A stretch of DNA of 64,000 nt from Rhodopseudomonas_A palustris_F (GCF_000013745.1 NC_007925.1:3410001-3474000), one strand, 5' to 3'. Counted from the first letter of the stretch, positions 46,247 to 56,199 are shown. The notes: a model not told the origin generated them from the sequence alone. Numbers and translations: made by a program.

Positions 46247-46951
46247 TTAGCGCCCCCCGCGGATCATCGACATGAAGCGGGCCTGCTCCGCCGGATTGTC
46301 GCGGAACATGCCGGTGAAGCGGCTGGTGAAGGTCACCGCGCCCTGCTTGGCGATGCCGCGCACCGACATGCAGGTATGCTCGGCCTCGATCATCACCGCG
46401 ACGCCGCGCGGCTTCAGCACTTCGTCGACCGCCGCGGCAATCTGCGCGGTGAGATGCTCCTGGGTCTGCAGCCGGTGCGCGAAGATGTCGACCAGCCGCG
46501 CCAGCTTCGACAGCCCGACGACGCGCTCCACCGGCGTATAGGCGATATGCGCCTTGCCGTAGAACGGCATCACGTGATGCTCGCAATGCGAAGTGAAGCT
46601 CATGTCGCGGATCAGCACGAAATCGTCATAGCCCGCGGTCTCGCCGAAGGTGCGGTTCAGCACCTCGGCCGGGCACTGGTGGTAGCCCTGGAACAGCTCG
46701 TCATAGGCTTCGACCACGCGACGCGGCGTATCCAACAGCCCCTCTCGTGCGGTGTCTTCGCCGATATAGGCCAGCAGCGTCTTGACCGCCTGCTCGGCCT
46801 CGCCGCGCGACGGCCGCGGCTGGTCGGGCTTCACGGCGGCGGCGAGAAACTCCGCGGGATCGAGTTCGGCGGGCCTGAATTCCGTACCCTTGGGGTCTGC
46901 GGGCTTGGCGTCGGGCTTGCCGGCGCGCAGCGGCTTGATCAATGCGTCCAT
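46247..46951 (-). CDS. folE: GTP cyclohydrolase I
   Basis: 234 residues from the ATG at 46951, with GGAGAAAAG upstream. Zinc ligands Cys123, His126 and Cys194 lie in SHCEHHVMPFYGK and AEHTCMSVRG; these have the family spacing (71 residues between the two cysteines). First step of tetrahydrofolate (and pterin) synthesis. A 45-residue Pro/Lys-rich N-terminal extension precedes the catalytic core. Confidence 0.96.
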   Translation of the reverse strand: MDALIKPLRAGKPDAKPADPKGTEFRPAELDPAEFLAAAVKPDQPRPSRGEAEQAVKTLLAYIGEDTAREGLLDTPRRVVEAYDELFQGYHQCPAEVLNRTFGETAGYDDFVLIRDMSFTSHCEHHVMPFYGKAHIAYTPVERVVGLSKLARLVDIFAHRLQTQEHLTAQIAAAVDEVLKPRGVAVMIEAEHTCMSVRGIAKQGAVTFTSRFTGMFRDNPAEQARFMSMIRGGR

Positions 46952-47189
46952 CTTTTCTCCGTTCGACCGGTCGCTGCGGACCGGAGTGTCACCGGGCAGA
47001 CGGGGCGGCTTTGCAGCCGCCGGGCGCCTGAGGCCCTCACCTGCCAAGTGTAACACTGGAACCGGCGATGTGAATTGCCAAATTCCGTGCGGACGCCAGC
47101 GCGGCCGGACTGTATTTCCGCAGCCTACGTCCTATATAAGTCGGCGATCGCGCCCGCCAAGGCGCGCCCCATCCGACCCCGCAGAGCCG

Positions 47190-47645
47190 ATGCTGAACGA
47201 CATCTATAACAAGCGCATTATCGAACTCGCCGGTAACATCCCGAGGTTGGGGCGATTGGCCGCGCCGGACGCCAGCGCCACCGCGCATTCCAAATTGTGC
47301 GGCTCCACCGTCAAGGTCGACCTCAAGATGGACGGCGCGGTGGTCACCGATTTTGCCCATGACGTGAAAGCCTGCGCGCTCGGCCAGGCCTCCTCGTCGA
47401 TCATGGCGCAACACGTGGTCGGCTCCACCGCCAGCGAATTGCGCGCGTTGCGCGAGACGGTGCGCAAGATGCTGAAAGAAAACGGCGCGCCGCCGCAGGG
47501 CAAATGGGCCGACATCGCGCTGCTCGAGCCGGTGCGCGACTACAAGGCGCGGCACGCCTCGACGCTATTGACCTTCGACGCCGTGGTCGACGCGATCGGC
47601 CAGATCGAGGCCAAGGCCGGGCAATCGGTGGCGGCGGCTGGCTAG
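47190..47645 (+). CDS. NifU/SufU-like iron-sulfur cluster scaffold protein
   Basis: 151 residues. The fold is IscU/SufU-like, with Cys37 (KLCGST) and Cys62 (KACALGQASSS). The third cysteine of canonical IscU is absent; the corresponding segment reads RDYKARHASTLL, keeping only a His. This pattern is common in the alphaproteobacterial SUF-associated group. Role in cluster assembly is likely but the missing ligand means it may deliver rather than scaffold. Confidence 0.8.
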   Translation: MLNDIYNKRIIELAGNIPRLGRLAAPDASATAHSKLCGSTVKVDLKMDGAVVTDFAHDVKACALGQASSSIMAQHVVGSTASELRALRETVRKMLKENGAPPQGKWADIALLEPVRDYKARHASTLLTFDAVVDAIGQIEAKAGQSVAAAG

Positions 47646-47683
47646 AGTTTCTCAGCAGGTCCGCGGCGTTCAACCGAAAACGC

Positions 47684-47798
47684 CGTCATTCCGGGGCGCG
47701 AGCAGCGATAGCTGCGAGCGAGCCCGGAATTCATAACCACCGCAGGGATTATGGATTCCGGACTTGCTCGTTCTTCGAACTCGCAATCCGGAATGACG
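47684..47798. repeat. Dispersed repeat, family B
   Basis: CGTCATTCCGGGGC... to ...GGAATGACG. The central palindrome is degenerate here (ATAACCACCGCAGGGATTAT). A partial copy follows at about 47849-47900. Confidence 0.75.
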
Positions 47799-47908
47799 AC
47801 TGCATTTGGGTTGGACTTCATGCCCAACCGAACATGCCGGGCCCTCGCAGCAAGATTCCTGGGTTCGCTTGGGCTTGCGCCCGCGCGCCGCGGAATGACG
47901 ACGAGGGG

Positions 47909-48877
47909 TTAGCGCTGCGGCGCGGCGGCGGCGGCCTGGCCGCCGGTCGGCAGGCTGGCGTCGGCGGTCTTGGTCGGCGCCTGCTTGGCGGCGACCGGCA
48001 GCAGCATCGCCGGCGCCAGCGGCACCTCGCTCGCCACGCGCTCCTGCAACGGCTTGGACTTGAGCGCTGCAACCGCGGCGGGTGCGGTGTCGAGCGGCGG
48101 CAGCAGCTCGGCAACCGCCTCGGTGGTGATCAGATTGGTCAACACCAATTCCTGCCGCGACAATTCGTGCAGATTTTCCCACGGCGGCACGTTGAGCGCG
48201 AGCGACAACAGATCGCCGGTGCCGCCCATGTCGAAAGTGAATTTCGCCAGCCGGCCGATGTCGCGCTCGACGATCATCATGTCCTGCGCGGTGTAACTCG
48301 CAGCGCGGGCGTCGTCGGCGCGATCGCCCATCCAGATCTGATGAACCCGCACATGAGCGCCTTCCGGCACATAGCGAACGGACCCCGCCAACAGCAGGAA
48401 AACACACATCGATTCACAATAGGCCTGCGGCGCGATGGCGGCCTGCGGGCCGCTCGCGGTGGGCACCTGGATGGTGGAGCCGACGGTGGTGCGCAATCCC
48501 AGTTTGCGCCAGCGCCGTCCCACCGCGATGGCGTCGTTGACCGAGCCGCCGCTGGAATCCAGCACCACGGCGGCGCCGGACAGCTGCCGGCCGCGGGCGA
48601 ACTCGTCGAAATCCTTCGGAGTGTCAGAGGTGACGATGCCGACCGCGGAAATCCAGCCGCGGCAATTCGGCTCGCAGGCCACCCAGCTGAACCGCATCGG
48701 CAGTTTGCGCTCTTCGAGTTGCGCGGCGGCCTGCGCCGCGGTGCCGGGCGCCGCAGTGACGAAAGCCAGCGCAAGCCGCAAAGCCCCGGCGCAGAGCAGC
48801 GCCTTGCCGACGAATTTGAGCGACCGCACGAGCTTCAAGTCTGGTCCCTTCCCCGCGCCCGTCATGAGCGTCGGCAT
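47909..48877 (-). CDS. Periplasmic ClpP/crotonase-fold protein
   Basis: About 322 residues with an N-terminal hydrophobic segment (ALLCAGALRLALAFV), so exported or anchored. The fold segments are VVLDSSGGSVNDAIAVGRRW, then ESMCVFLLLAGSVRYV, which aligns with the ClpP nucleophile stretch ASMGAFLL, and VRVHQIWMG, which matches the ClpP histidine region. This resembles the predicted periplasmic ClpP-like proteins (COG3904). The C-terminus is Ala/Pro-rich. Start uncertain (GTG at 48886, ATG at 48877 or 48865). Confidence 0.7.
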   Translation of the reverse strand: MPTLMTGAGKGPDLKLVRSLKFVGKALLCAGALRLALAFVTAAPGTAAQAAAQLEERKLPMRFSWVACEPNCRGWISAVGIVTSDTPKDFDEFARGRQLSGAAVVLDSSGGSVNDAIAVGRRWRKLGLRTTVGSTIQVPTASGPQAAIAPQAYCESMCVFLLLAGSVRYVPEGAHVRVHQIWMGDRADDARAASYTAQDMMIVERDIGRLAKFTFDMGGTGDLLSLALNVPPWENLHELSRQELVLTNLITTEAVAELLPPLDTAPAAVAALKSKPLQERVASEVPLAPAMLLPVAAKQAPTKTADASLPTGGQAAAAAPQR

Positions 48878-49072
48878 TGGCCCCACACGAATCCGTCACG
48901 TTAGCGACATCAAAAAGGTATCTCTGGCGGGGCGCCGCGTCCATACGACTTTTGCTGCGCAAAGCCCAAAAAGGTGCGATATTTCAGCACTGTGGCACCG
49001 ATGTTTCCTTACGTAATACTCCGTTGCGTAGCAACCATGCAGCGAACAGCGCAAACTTGTGACAACCCGCCC

Positions 49073-49402
49073 ATGAAACTCGCAATCGACTGTCCGGACT
49101 GTAGGAAGATGATTCTGGCGCTGCCGCGTCGCGCCGGACGCGGCGCGATCTGGCTGTATCGCCACTCGCTGTCGCCGCTGGTCGGCTATCACTGCCGGCA
49201 TCTGCCGACCTGCTCGAGCTATGGCGACGAAGCGATCGAGCGGTTCGGGCTATGGGCCGGCGGCTGGATGACGCTGGCGCGGCTGCTGCGCTGCCAGCCC
49301 TGGGGCACCCACGGCATCGACAACGTGCCGCTCACCGCGCCCGCCGGCGCGCGCTGGTACCTGCCCTGGCGCTACGCGCGCTGGCGCGGCGTCAACGGCT
49401 GA
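49073..49402 (+). CDS. yidD: Membrane protein insertion efficiency factor YidD
   Basis: 109 residues from the ATG at 49073. The YidD core is plain: WLYRHSLSPLVGYHCRHLPT followed by CSSYGDEAIERFGLW, and CQPWGTHGIDNVP. It is a peripheral membrane protein assisting YidC-mediated insertion. Its 3' end overlaps that of the S10 peptidase gene by 11 bases (convergent). It has a longer N-terminus than short homologues. Confidence 0.9.
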   Translation: MKLAIDCPDCRKMILALPRRAGRGAIWLYRHSLSPLVGYHCRHLPTCSSYGDEAIERFGLWAGGWMTLARLLRCQPWGTHGIDNVPLTAPAGARWYLPWRYARWRGVNG

Positions 49403-50960
49403 CCGCGCGGCCGTCCTGGATCATCGCCGCGACTTCGGCGCGCAGCGCCTGGCGCGACGCATCGCGCCAGTAGAACATGTGGCCGCCGGGATAGACCGCG
49501 AGCTGGACGCGATCCGTCGAGGCATAGGCCGGTAGCTGATCGAGGATGATCTTCGATGCGAAATACGGCGTCGCCAGATCGAACAGGCCGTGCGCCACCA
49601 ACAGCTTGAACGTCGGATCGAGCGCCAGCACTTGGCGCAGCTGCGACACCGACTCCGGCGGGTGGCGACCGCGGCCGAAATCCCACGCCCCCGCCACCGC
49701 GCCATTGAGCAGCCGATAGGAGCCGTCCGGCCGCCAGTTCAGCCGCCGCGCGGTGTGATCGATCGCCGCGCTGGTGAGCGGCGCCAGCAACGGCTCCAGC
49801 GACGGATCGTCGAAACGCGCCGCGTTGGAGTCCGGATAGGGATCGAAGCCCGTCACCGACGCATCGTAGCGGCCGGTCACCCGACCGTTGCGGCGATCGA
49901 ACTCGCGGCGAAACTCGGAGACGTCGAACCGCCCGGCCAACCGCCGGCTGACCGAGGGATCGATCCCGGTCAGCGCCGCGACCCGGTCGGCCAACCGGCT
50001 GGTCGCCTCGGCGTCGGCCTGGCCTTTGAGCAGATCGCGCAGGAAATCGCCGCCCGCATAGGCCTCGACGTCGGCGACGTCGGCGCGGCCGACCGGCGCT
50101 TTGAGTTGCCGCGCGGTCGCCGCCATGCTGGGCAGCCTGGCGACGTATTGCAGAAGGCTGGAGCCGGAATAGTCGCGGAAGTCGAACAGCGGCGACACCA
50201 GGATCAGGCCCTTCACGCCGATGCCCTGCTCGGTCTGCAGATCGTGCACGATCTTCGGCCCGCGAATCCCGCCATAGCTTTCGCCGGCGACGAATTTCGG
50301 CGACAGCAGCCGGTCGGATTTCTCCAGCCAGCGGCGGATCACCAGCGCGATCGAAGCGACGTCGCCGTCGACCGAATAGAACCGTTTGCGCACCGCCTCG
50401 CCGCTGGCGACGAAGCGGCTGTAGCCGGTGCCGACCGGATCGATGAACACCAAATCGGTGAAGTCGAGCCAGGTCTCGGCGTTGGGCTGCAGCTCCGGTG
50501 TCGCCGACGCGCTCGGGCCCTCGGCGTCGAACGTCAGCCGCCACGGCCCGGCGGCGCCGAATTGCAGCCAGGCCGACGACGCCCCCGGGCCGCCGTTGAA
50601 CAGGAAGGTCACCGGGCGGCTACCCGGCTCGCCGCCGTCGCGTTGATAGGAAGTGTAAGCGATATCGGCCTGCGGCTCGCCCTTGTCGTCGAACAGCCGG
50701 ATCGATCCCGCGGTGGCGCTGAAGCTGAGCGTGCGGCCGGCGAGGCTCAGCTTGTGCTGCGTGATGGAGTCCGGCGGCAGGCGGTGCTGATCGGCGGCGG
50801 ATGCCGGCGATGAGCCGCTCTGCGACGGCGCGCCGGTCTTCTGCGCGCCGGGCGGAGCCGCCGACGTTGCCTCCTGCGCCGCGGCCGCGAGCGGCCACGA
50901 CAACATCGACAGCGCCAGGGCGATCCGAACATGACGCCACGCCAACAGCCGCATCACCAT
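49392..50960 (-). CDS. Serine carboxypeptidase (S10 family)
   Basis: 522 residues with a signal peptide (ALSMLSWPLAAAAQ), so secreted. S10 landmarks: oxyanion GGPGASSAWLQFG, nucleophile Ser in AGESYGG, catalytic Asp in HGLFDLATPYF and His in YPGGHMFYWRD. Serine carboxypeptidases are typical of eukaryotes but a bacterial subgroup exists. AGGAG precedes the ATG at 50960. Its peptide substrate is unknown. Confidence 0.88.
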   Translation of the reverse strand: MVMRLLAWRHVRIALALSMLSWPLAAAAQEATSAAPPGAQKTGAPSQSGSSPASAADQHRLPPDSITQHKLSLAGRTLSFSATAGSIRLFDDKGEPQADIAYTSYQRDGGEPGSRPVTFLFNGGPGASSAWLQFGAAGPWRLTFDAEGPSASATPELQPNAETWLDFTDLVFIDPVGTGYSRFVASGEAVRKRFYSVDGDVASIALVIRRWLEKSDRLLSPKFVAGESYGGIRGPKIVHDLQTEQGIGVKGLILVSPLFDFRDYSGSSLLQYVARLPSMAATARQLKAPVGRADVADVEAYAGGDFLRDLLKGQADAEATSRLADRVAALTGIDPSVSRRLAGRFDVSEFRREFDRRNGRVTGRYDASVTGFDPYPDSNAARFDDPSLEPLLAPLTSAAIDHTARRLNWRPDGSYRLLNGAVAGAWDFGRGRHPPESVSQLRQVLALDPTFKLLVAHGLFDLATPYFASKIILDQLPAYASTDRVQLAVYPGGHMFYWRDASRQALRAEVAAMIQDGRAVSR

Positions 50961-51035
50961 CAAGCTCTCCTGACCCGTCGGTTGGCCGCAAGGCTGCGAC
51001 AGGCCCGCCGTCCGCGCAACGCACGATCATTTGAA

Positions 51036-51533
51036 TCAGAAGCTGACGCAGGCGGGCTGCAGCGCGATCAGCACCGATTGCTGCCGGAACCGGTGTTTGT
51101 AAGCCTCGGCGACGGCGGTCAGCGCCGCGCGCTTTGCCGGATCGTCGGCGAATATGATCAGCAAGAGTTTTCCCGGCTCGCGCAGCAGCCCGCCGGTCGC
51201 GGGATTGCGCCATTGTCCTTTGCTGTCGATCACCGTCAGCCCGTCGGGAAACCGCGGCGTGACCTCCTCGGCGAGGAAACGCGCGAACGCCGCCTCGCTG
51301 ACCAAACCGCGATCGCGCAGGGTGCGGCCGAACATCAGTTCGGCGCGGAGCATCGGTTGCGCCGGCGTCAGGCAGCTCTGCGGCAACGAGGCGCAGCCGC
51401 CGAGCCCGAGCAGCAGGGAGATCGCGAGCGCGGCCGGGCCGATGCGCCGGCGCGGCTCAGCTCTTCGGCGCGGCGAGCCGGCCGGTGATGAGCGCGGTGC
51501 AAAGACTGAGCGCGATGAAGCCCACCGAGACAT
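51036..51533 (-). CDS. DUF3574 lipoprotein
   Basis: 165 residues from the ATG at 51533. A basic leader is followed by a lipobox (LLLGLGGCAS). The mature part has the DUF3574 pattern RAELMFGRTLRDRGLVSEAA then TVIDSKGQWR and LLLIIFADD. The leader is unusually long for a lipoprotein signal, and no later start codon is in frame. Envelope-attached; function unknown. Confidence 0.78.
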   Translation of the reverse strand: MSRWASSRSVFAPRSSPAGSPRRRAEPRRRIGPAALAISLLLGLGGCASLPQSCLTPAQPMLRAELMFGRTLRDRGLVSEAAFARFLAEEVTPRFPDGLTVIDSKGQWRNPATGGLLREPGKLLLIIFADDPAKRAALTAVAEAYKHRFRQQSVLIALQPACVSF

Positions 51534-51686
51534 ATCCCGCCTCTTGCAACAAGGAGCAGCATGACATCGACACCCGTTACCATAAACTTGATGCACCTGC
51601 ATCTATTTTTCGAAAAGCGCCGTTCGGTGCCGGAATTCGCGCTGCCGCCCGTTTAACCCTCGACCGACAGAAATCAGGGAATCGAC

Positions 51687-53990
51687 ATGAGCAGGACAGC
51701 GGCCGCGACCACTTTGGCGCAGGCGATCGCGCATTACGGCGCCGGTCGCCCCGAGCAGGCCGGCGCACTCTGCGACCAAATCCTCGGTGCAGATCCCGAC
51801 CACGTCGATGCGTTGCACCTCTCCGCGGTGATCGCCTTCGCCGGCGATCGCGCGGCGCAAGGCGCCGCGCTGTTGTCCCGCGTGTTCGGCCTCGATCCCG
51901 GCAACGCCCATGCCTACGCCACGCTGGGCGACGCCTTGGCGTTAAAGGGCGAACGCGAGGGCGCGGTGGCGGCGTTCCAGCAGGGCGCCGCGCTGCGGCC
52001 GAACCACGCCGGCTTGCATCTCAAGCTCGCCGCGGCACTACAGGATCTGGGACGTCTCGACGAAGCCGCGGCGACCTGTCGCCGCGCCGTCGCGCTCGAT
52101 CCCGACGCGACCCAAGCCCGGTTCAGGCTGGCCCGGATCTTGACGGCACAGCGCGACATGGCGGCGGCCGCCGATGCCTATCGCGCACTGATCGCGCGCG
52201 ATCCGACGTCGCACGATGCCCTGCTCAACCTCGGCAACATCCTGCAGGACCAGGGCAAGCGCGCCGAAGCCATCGGCATCTATCGGCGCGCGGTGGCGAT
52301 CGAGCCTAGCTTCGCCGCCGGGCATCGCAATCTGGCGCTGGCGCTGGCGCAACACCAGCAGCCGGAGGCGGCGTTGCAGGCCTGCCATCGCGCGATCGCG
52401 TTGCAGCCCGAGGTGGTCGAGTCACACATGGCGTTGGCCGAAATCCTGGAAGGTTTGGGACGCACCGCGGAGGCGCTGGCGAGCTATCGTGATGCGCTTG
52501 CGCTCGCACCGGACGAGACCGCGGTGCTGTGCCAGATCGGGATCGCGCTGCACCGGCTCGATCAATTCGCCGAGGCGATCGACGTCGCGACCGCCGCGCT
52601 GCGCAGCGCGCCAAACCATGCCGACGCGGTGAAACTGCTCGGCCTCGCGCTCTACAGCAGCGATCGCTTCGCCGAAGCGCTCGACGCCTACCGGCGGCTA
52701 TCCGCGCTGGATCCGGAGAATCCGGCGGTCCTCAACGACATCGGCGCCTGCCTGTTCAAACTCGAGCGCTACGACGCGGCGATCGCGGCCTGCGAATCCG
52801 CGATCGCCATCAAACCCGATCACGCCCCGGGGCTGACCAATCTCGGCATCATCTTCGAGGCGCGCGGCGAGTTCGAGGCCTCCGCCGCAATGCTGCGTCG
52901 GGCCATCGCCGCCGACCCGTTATTCGCCAAAGCCCACGTCAACCTCGCCGTCACCTATAACGGACTGGGCCTGATCGATCAGGCGCTGGCATCCGCGCAG
53001 CGCGCCGTCGCGCTGACGCCGAACGAGCCGCAGGCCCGGCTCAACCACGCGCATTTCCTGCTGTTGAACGGCGACCTCGGCAACGGATTCCGGGAATACG
53101 AATGGCGGCGGCGCTGCAAGGAGGTCGCCGCAAACCAGCAGCGCTTCAGCGTCCCGGAATGGCAGGGCGAGCCCCTCGCCGGCCGCACGCTGCTGCTGCA
53201 TTCCGCCGACGGGCTCGGCGACGCCCTGCACATGGCGCGCTACGTGCCGATCATCGCGGCGATGGGCGCAACGGTGCTGCTGCAGGTGCAGCCGGCGCTG
53301 GTGCGGCTGCTGCACCACAGCCTCGGCGTCACGGTGCTGGCGCGCGGCGAGAATCTACCGCCGTTCGATCTGCATCTGCCGATGCTCAGCGCGCCGCATG
53401 CGCTCGGCACCACGCGCGACAGCATCCCTGCCCGCGTGCCCTATCTGTCGCCCGAACCGGGCAAACTCGCGTCTTGGCGCCGCGCGCTCGCAGGCGACGG
53501 TGCCGGCCTGAAGGTCGGCGTGGTGTGGGCCGGCAACCCGAAACATTCCGCCGACGCGCAGCGCTCGCTCTCCGCCCTTGCCGTGCTGCCGGCTCTCTTG
53601 CTGCCCGGCGTGCGGCTCTACAGCCTGCAAAAACAGCCGCCGGCGGCCGATCGGCCGGTGCTGGCCGGGCTCGGCGACGCCGTCAGCGATCTCGGCCCGG
53701 CGCTGGCCGATCTGTCGGACACCGCCGCGGCGATCGCAGCACTCGATCTGGTGATCGCGGTCGACACCGCGGTGGCGCATCTGGCCGGCGCGCTCGGCCG
53801 CCCCACCTGGGTGATGCTGCCCTATGCACAGGACTGGCGCTGGATGCGCGAACGCGAGGACAGTTCGTGGTATCCGACCATGCGGCTGTTCCGGCAGCGC
53901 CGGCCGCGGGATTGGGCCAGCGTGCTGGAAAGGCTGCCGGCCGACCTGGCGCGCGTCACGGCCGGCGAGCGCGAGCGACTGCTGCCGTAA
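51687..53990 (+). CDS. TPR-repeat protein with C-terminal glycosyltransferase-like domain
   Basis: 767 residues. About 13 tetratricopeptide repeats occupy residues 5-460 (for example AHAYATLGDALALKGEREGA, LLNLGNILQDQGKRAEAIG). A C-terminal domain from about 480 (LLLHSADGLGDALHMARYVP ... VVWAGNPKHSADAQRS ... DLVIAVDTAVAHLAGALGRP) resembles the GT9/GT41-like sugar-transfer domain. Proteins of this build often modify proteins or envelope components. AGGGA precedes the ATG. No signal peptide. Confidence 0.85.
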   Translation: MSRTAAATTLAQAIAHYGAGRPEQAGALCDQILGADPDHVDALHLSAVIAFAGDRAAQGAALLSRVFGLDPGNAHAYATLGDALALKGEREGAVAAFQQGAALRPNHAGLHLKLAAALQDLGRLDEAAATCRRAVALDPDATQARFRLARILTAQRDMAAAADAYRALIARDPTSHDALLNLGNILQDQGKRAEAIGIYRRAVAIEPSFAAGHRNLALALAQHQQPEAALQACHRAIALQPEVVESHMALAEILEGLGRTAEALASYRDALALAPDETAVLCQIGIALHRLDQFAEAIDVATAALRSAPNHADAVKLLGLALYSSDRFAEALDAYRRLSALDPENPAVLNDIGACLFKLERYDAAIAACESAIAIKPDHAPGLTNLGIIFEARGEFEASAAMLRRAIAADPLFAKAHVNLAVTYNGLGLIDQALASAQRAVALTPNEPQARLNHAHFLLLNGDLGNGFREYEWRRRCKEVAANQQRFSVPEWQGEPLAGRTLLLHSADGLGDALHMARYVPIIAAMGATVLLQVQPALVRLLHHSLGVTVLARGENLPPFDLHLPMLSAPHALGTTRDSIPARVPYLSPEPGKLASWRRALAGDGAGLKVGVVWAGNPKHSADAQRSLSALAVLPALLLPGVRLYSLQKQPPAADRPVLAGLGDAVSDLGPALADLSDTAAAIAALDLVIAVDTAVAHLAGALGRPTWVMLPYAQDWRWMREREDSSWYPTMRLFRQRRPRDWASVLERLPADLARVTAGERERLLP

Positions 53991-54152
53991 TCCGGCGGCG
54001 CCGCTCGCCCGATCGATCGCTCCCGGCGCGGCCGAAAACCGCCGCGCCGCCTTGCTGCGCCGATTTTCCGCCGTTGCAACGCCCGATTCCGCTGCTATAC
54101 CGCTGTTTTCCGCTTACCTGCGCTCGTTCGCAGGAGTGAGCCACAGGAGAGC

Positions 54153-56195
54153 ATGATGCCCGACAAGTCCGCGCCCGCCCAGGGATTCCAATACAGCCTC
54201 AGCAATCTGAAGCCGGCCTCGGCGACCCACGCCGTCGTCACCTTCCCGGACGGCAAGAGCCGCGAATACCCCCGCGGTACCACCGGCCTCGACATCGCCA
54301 AGAGCATTGCCCCGTCGCTGGCCAAACGCACCGTGGCGATGGCGGTCGACGGCGTGCTGACCGATCTGGCCGATCCGATCGCGCACGACGTCAAGATCGA
54401 TTTCATTGCCCGCGACGACGCCCGCGCGCTGGAATTGATCCGCCACGATTGCGCCCACGTGCTCGCCGAAGCGGTGCAGACGCTGTGGCCCGGCACCCAG
54501 GTGACGATCGGCCCGACCATCGAGAACGGCTTCTACTACGACTTCTTCCGCAACGAGCCGTTCACGCCGGAAGACTTCGCCGCGATCGAAAAGAAAATGC
54601 GCGAGATCATCGGCCGCGACAAGCCGTTCACCAAGGACGTCTGGGACCGCGAAAAGACCAAGCAGGTGTTCCGCGACAAGGGCGAGACTTTCAAGGTCGA
54701 GCTGGTCGACGCCATTCCCGGCAACGATCTGATCAAGATCTACTACCAGGGCGACTGGTTCGATCTGTGCCGCGGCCCGCACATGACATCGACCGGCAAA
54801 ATCGGCACCGCCTTCAAGCTGATGAAGGTGGCCGGCGCGTATTGGCGCGGTGACAGCAACAACCCGATGCTGACCCGGATCTACGGCACCGCGTTTGCCA
54901 AGCAGGAAGAGCTCGACGCCTACCTCAAGCAGATCGAGGAAGCCGAGAAGCGCGACCACCGCAAGCTCGGCCGCGAACTCGATCTGTTCCATTTCCAGGA
55001 GGAAGGTCCCGGCGTGGTGTTCTGGCACGCCAAGGGCTGGACCATCTTCCAGGCCCTGATCGCCTATATGCGCCGCAGGCTGAGCGGCGACTATGACGAG
55101 GTCAACGCGCCGCAGATTCTCGACAAGGCGCTGTGGGAGATCTCCGGGCACTGGGAATGGTACCGCGAGAACATGTTCGCGGCGCAGTCCGCCGGCGACG
55201 AAGCCGAGGACAAGCGCTGGTTCGCGCTGAAGCCGATGAACTGCCCCGGCCATGTGCAGATCTTCAAGCACGGGCTGAAGAGCTATCGCGACCTGCCGCT
55301 GCGGATGGCCGAATTCGGCATCGTGCATCGCTACGAGCCGTCCGGCGCGATGCACGGCTTGATGCGGGTGCGCGGCTTCACCCAAGACGACGCTCACGTG
55401 TTCTGCACCGAGGCGCAGCTCGCCGAGGAGTGTCTCAAGATCAACGAGCTGATCCTGTCGACCTATTCGGATTTCGGCTTCGGCGACATCGTGGTGAAAC
55501 TCTCGACCCGGCCGGAGAAACGCGTCGGCACCGACGAGATGTGGGATCACGCCGAACGGGTGATGGCCACCGTGCTCGCCGAGATCGAGGCGGCCTCCGG
55601 CGGCCGCATCAAGACGTCCATCAACCCGGGCGAAGGCGCGTTCTACGGGCCGAAGTTCGAATACGTGCTGCGCGACGCGATCGGCCGCGACTGGCAATGC
55701 GGCACCACCCAGGTCGACTTCAACCTGCCGGAACGTTTCGGGGCGTTCTACATCGACGCCGACGGCTCGAAGAAGGCGCCGGTGATGGTGCATCGCGCGA
55801 TCTGCGGCTCGATGGAGCGCTTCATCGGCATCCTGATCGAGCATTTCGCCGGCAGCTTCCCGCTGTGGCTGGCGCCGGTGCAGGTCGTCGTCACCACCAT
55901 CACCTCGGAAGGCGATGACTACGCCAAGGTGGTCGCCGCGGCGGCGCGGCGTGCCGGGTTGCGGGTCGAGCTCGATCTGCGCAACGAGAAGATCAACTAC
56001 AAGGTCCGCGAGCATTCGCTGGCCAAGATCCCGGCGATGCTGGTGGTCGGCAAGAAGGAAGCCGAGAGCCATCAGGTCTCGGTGCGCCGGCTCGGCAGCG
56101 AAGGCCAGACCGTGCTGCCGACCAATGAGGCGATCGCCGCCTTGGTCGAAGAAGCGGTGCCGCCGGACGTCAAGCGGGCGCGGGCCGAGAGCTAA
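54153..56195 (+). CDS. thrS: Threonyl-tRNA synthetase
   Basis: 680 residues. N-terminal TGS domain, then the editing domain, and a class II core with the zinc region MNCPGHVQIF, HRYEPSGAMHGLMRVRGFTQ and DDAHVF, ending in the anticodon-binding domain (VRVELDLR-type strand, VVGKKEAES). AGGAGA precedes tandem ATGs at 54153 and 54156. It charges the tRNA-Thr also found in this window. Upstream is the TPR gene, and no infC is adjacent. Confidence 0.97.
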   Translation: MMPDKSAPAQGFQYSLSNLKPASATHAVVTFPDGKSREYPRGTTGLDIAKSIAPSLAKRTVAMAVDGVLTDLADPIAHDVKIDFIARDDARALELIRHDCAHVLAEAVQTLWPGTQVTIGPTIENGFYYDFFRNEPFTPEDFAAIEKKMREIIGRDKPFTKDVWDREKTKQVFRDKGETFKVELVDAIPGNDLIKIYYQGDWFDLCRGPHMTSTGKIGTAFKLMKVAGAYWRGDSNNPMLTRIYGTAFAKQEELDAYLKQIEEAEKRDHRKLGRELDLFHFQEEGPGVVFWHAKGWTIFQALIAYMRRRLSGDYDEVNAPQILDKALWEISGHWEWYRENMFAAQSAGDEAEDKRWFALKPMNCPGHVQIFKHGLKSYRDLPLRMAEFGIVHRYEPSGAMHGLMRVRGFTQDDAHVFCTEAQLAEECLKINELILSTYSDFGFGDIVVKLSTRPEKRVGTDEMWDHAERVMATVLAEIEAASGGRIKTSINPGEGAFYGPKFEYVLRDAIGRDWQCGTTQVDFNLPERFGAFYIDADGSKKAPVMVHRAICGSMERFIGILIEHFAGSFPLWLAPVQVVVTTITSEGDDYAKVVAAAARRAGLRVELDLRNEKINYKVREHSLAKIPAMLVVGKKEAESHQVSVRRLGSEGQTVLPTNEAIAALVEEAVPPDVKRARAES

Positions 56196-56199
56196 CAAC

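Noticed and set aside
51457..51567. 36-residue hydrophobic frame inside the leader of the DUF3574 gene
   Set aside because: It has a hydrophobic segment (VSVGFIALSLCTALITG), but it overlaps the start of a better-supported gene in another frame and has no clear ribosome binding site.
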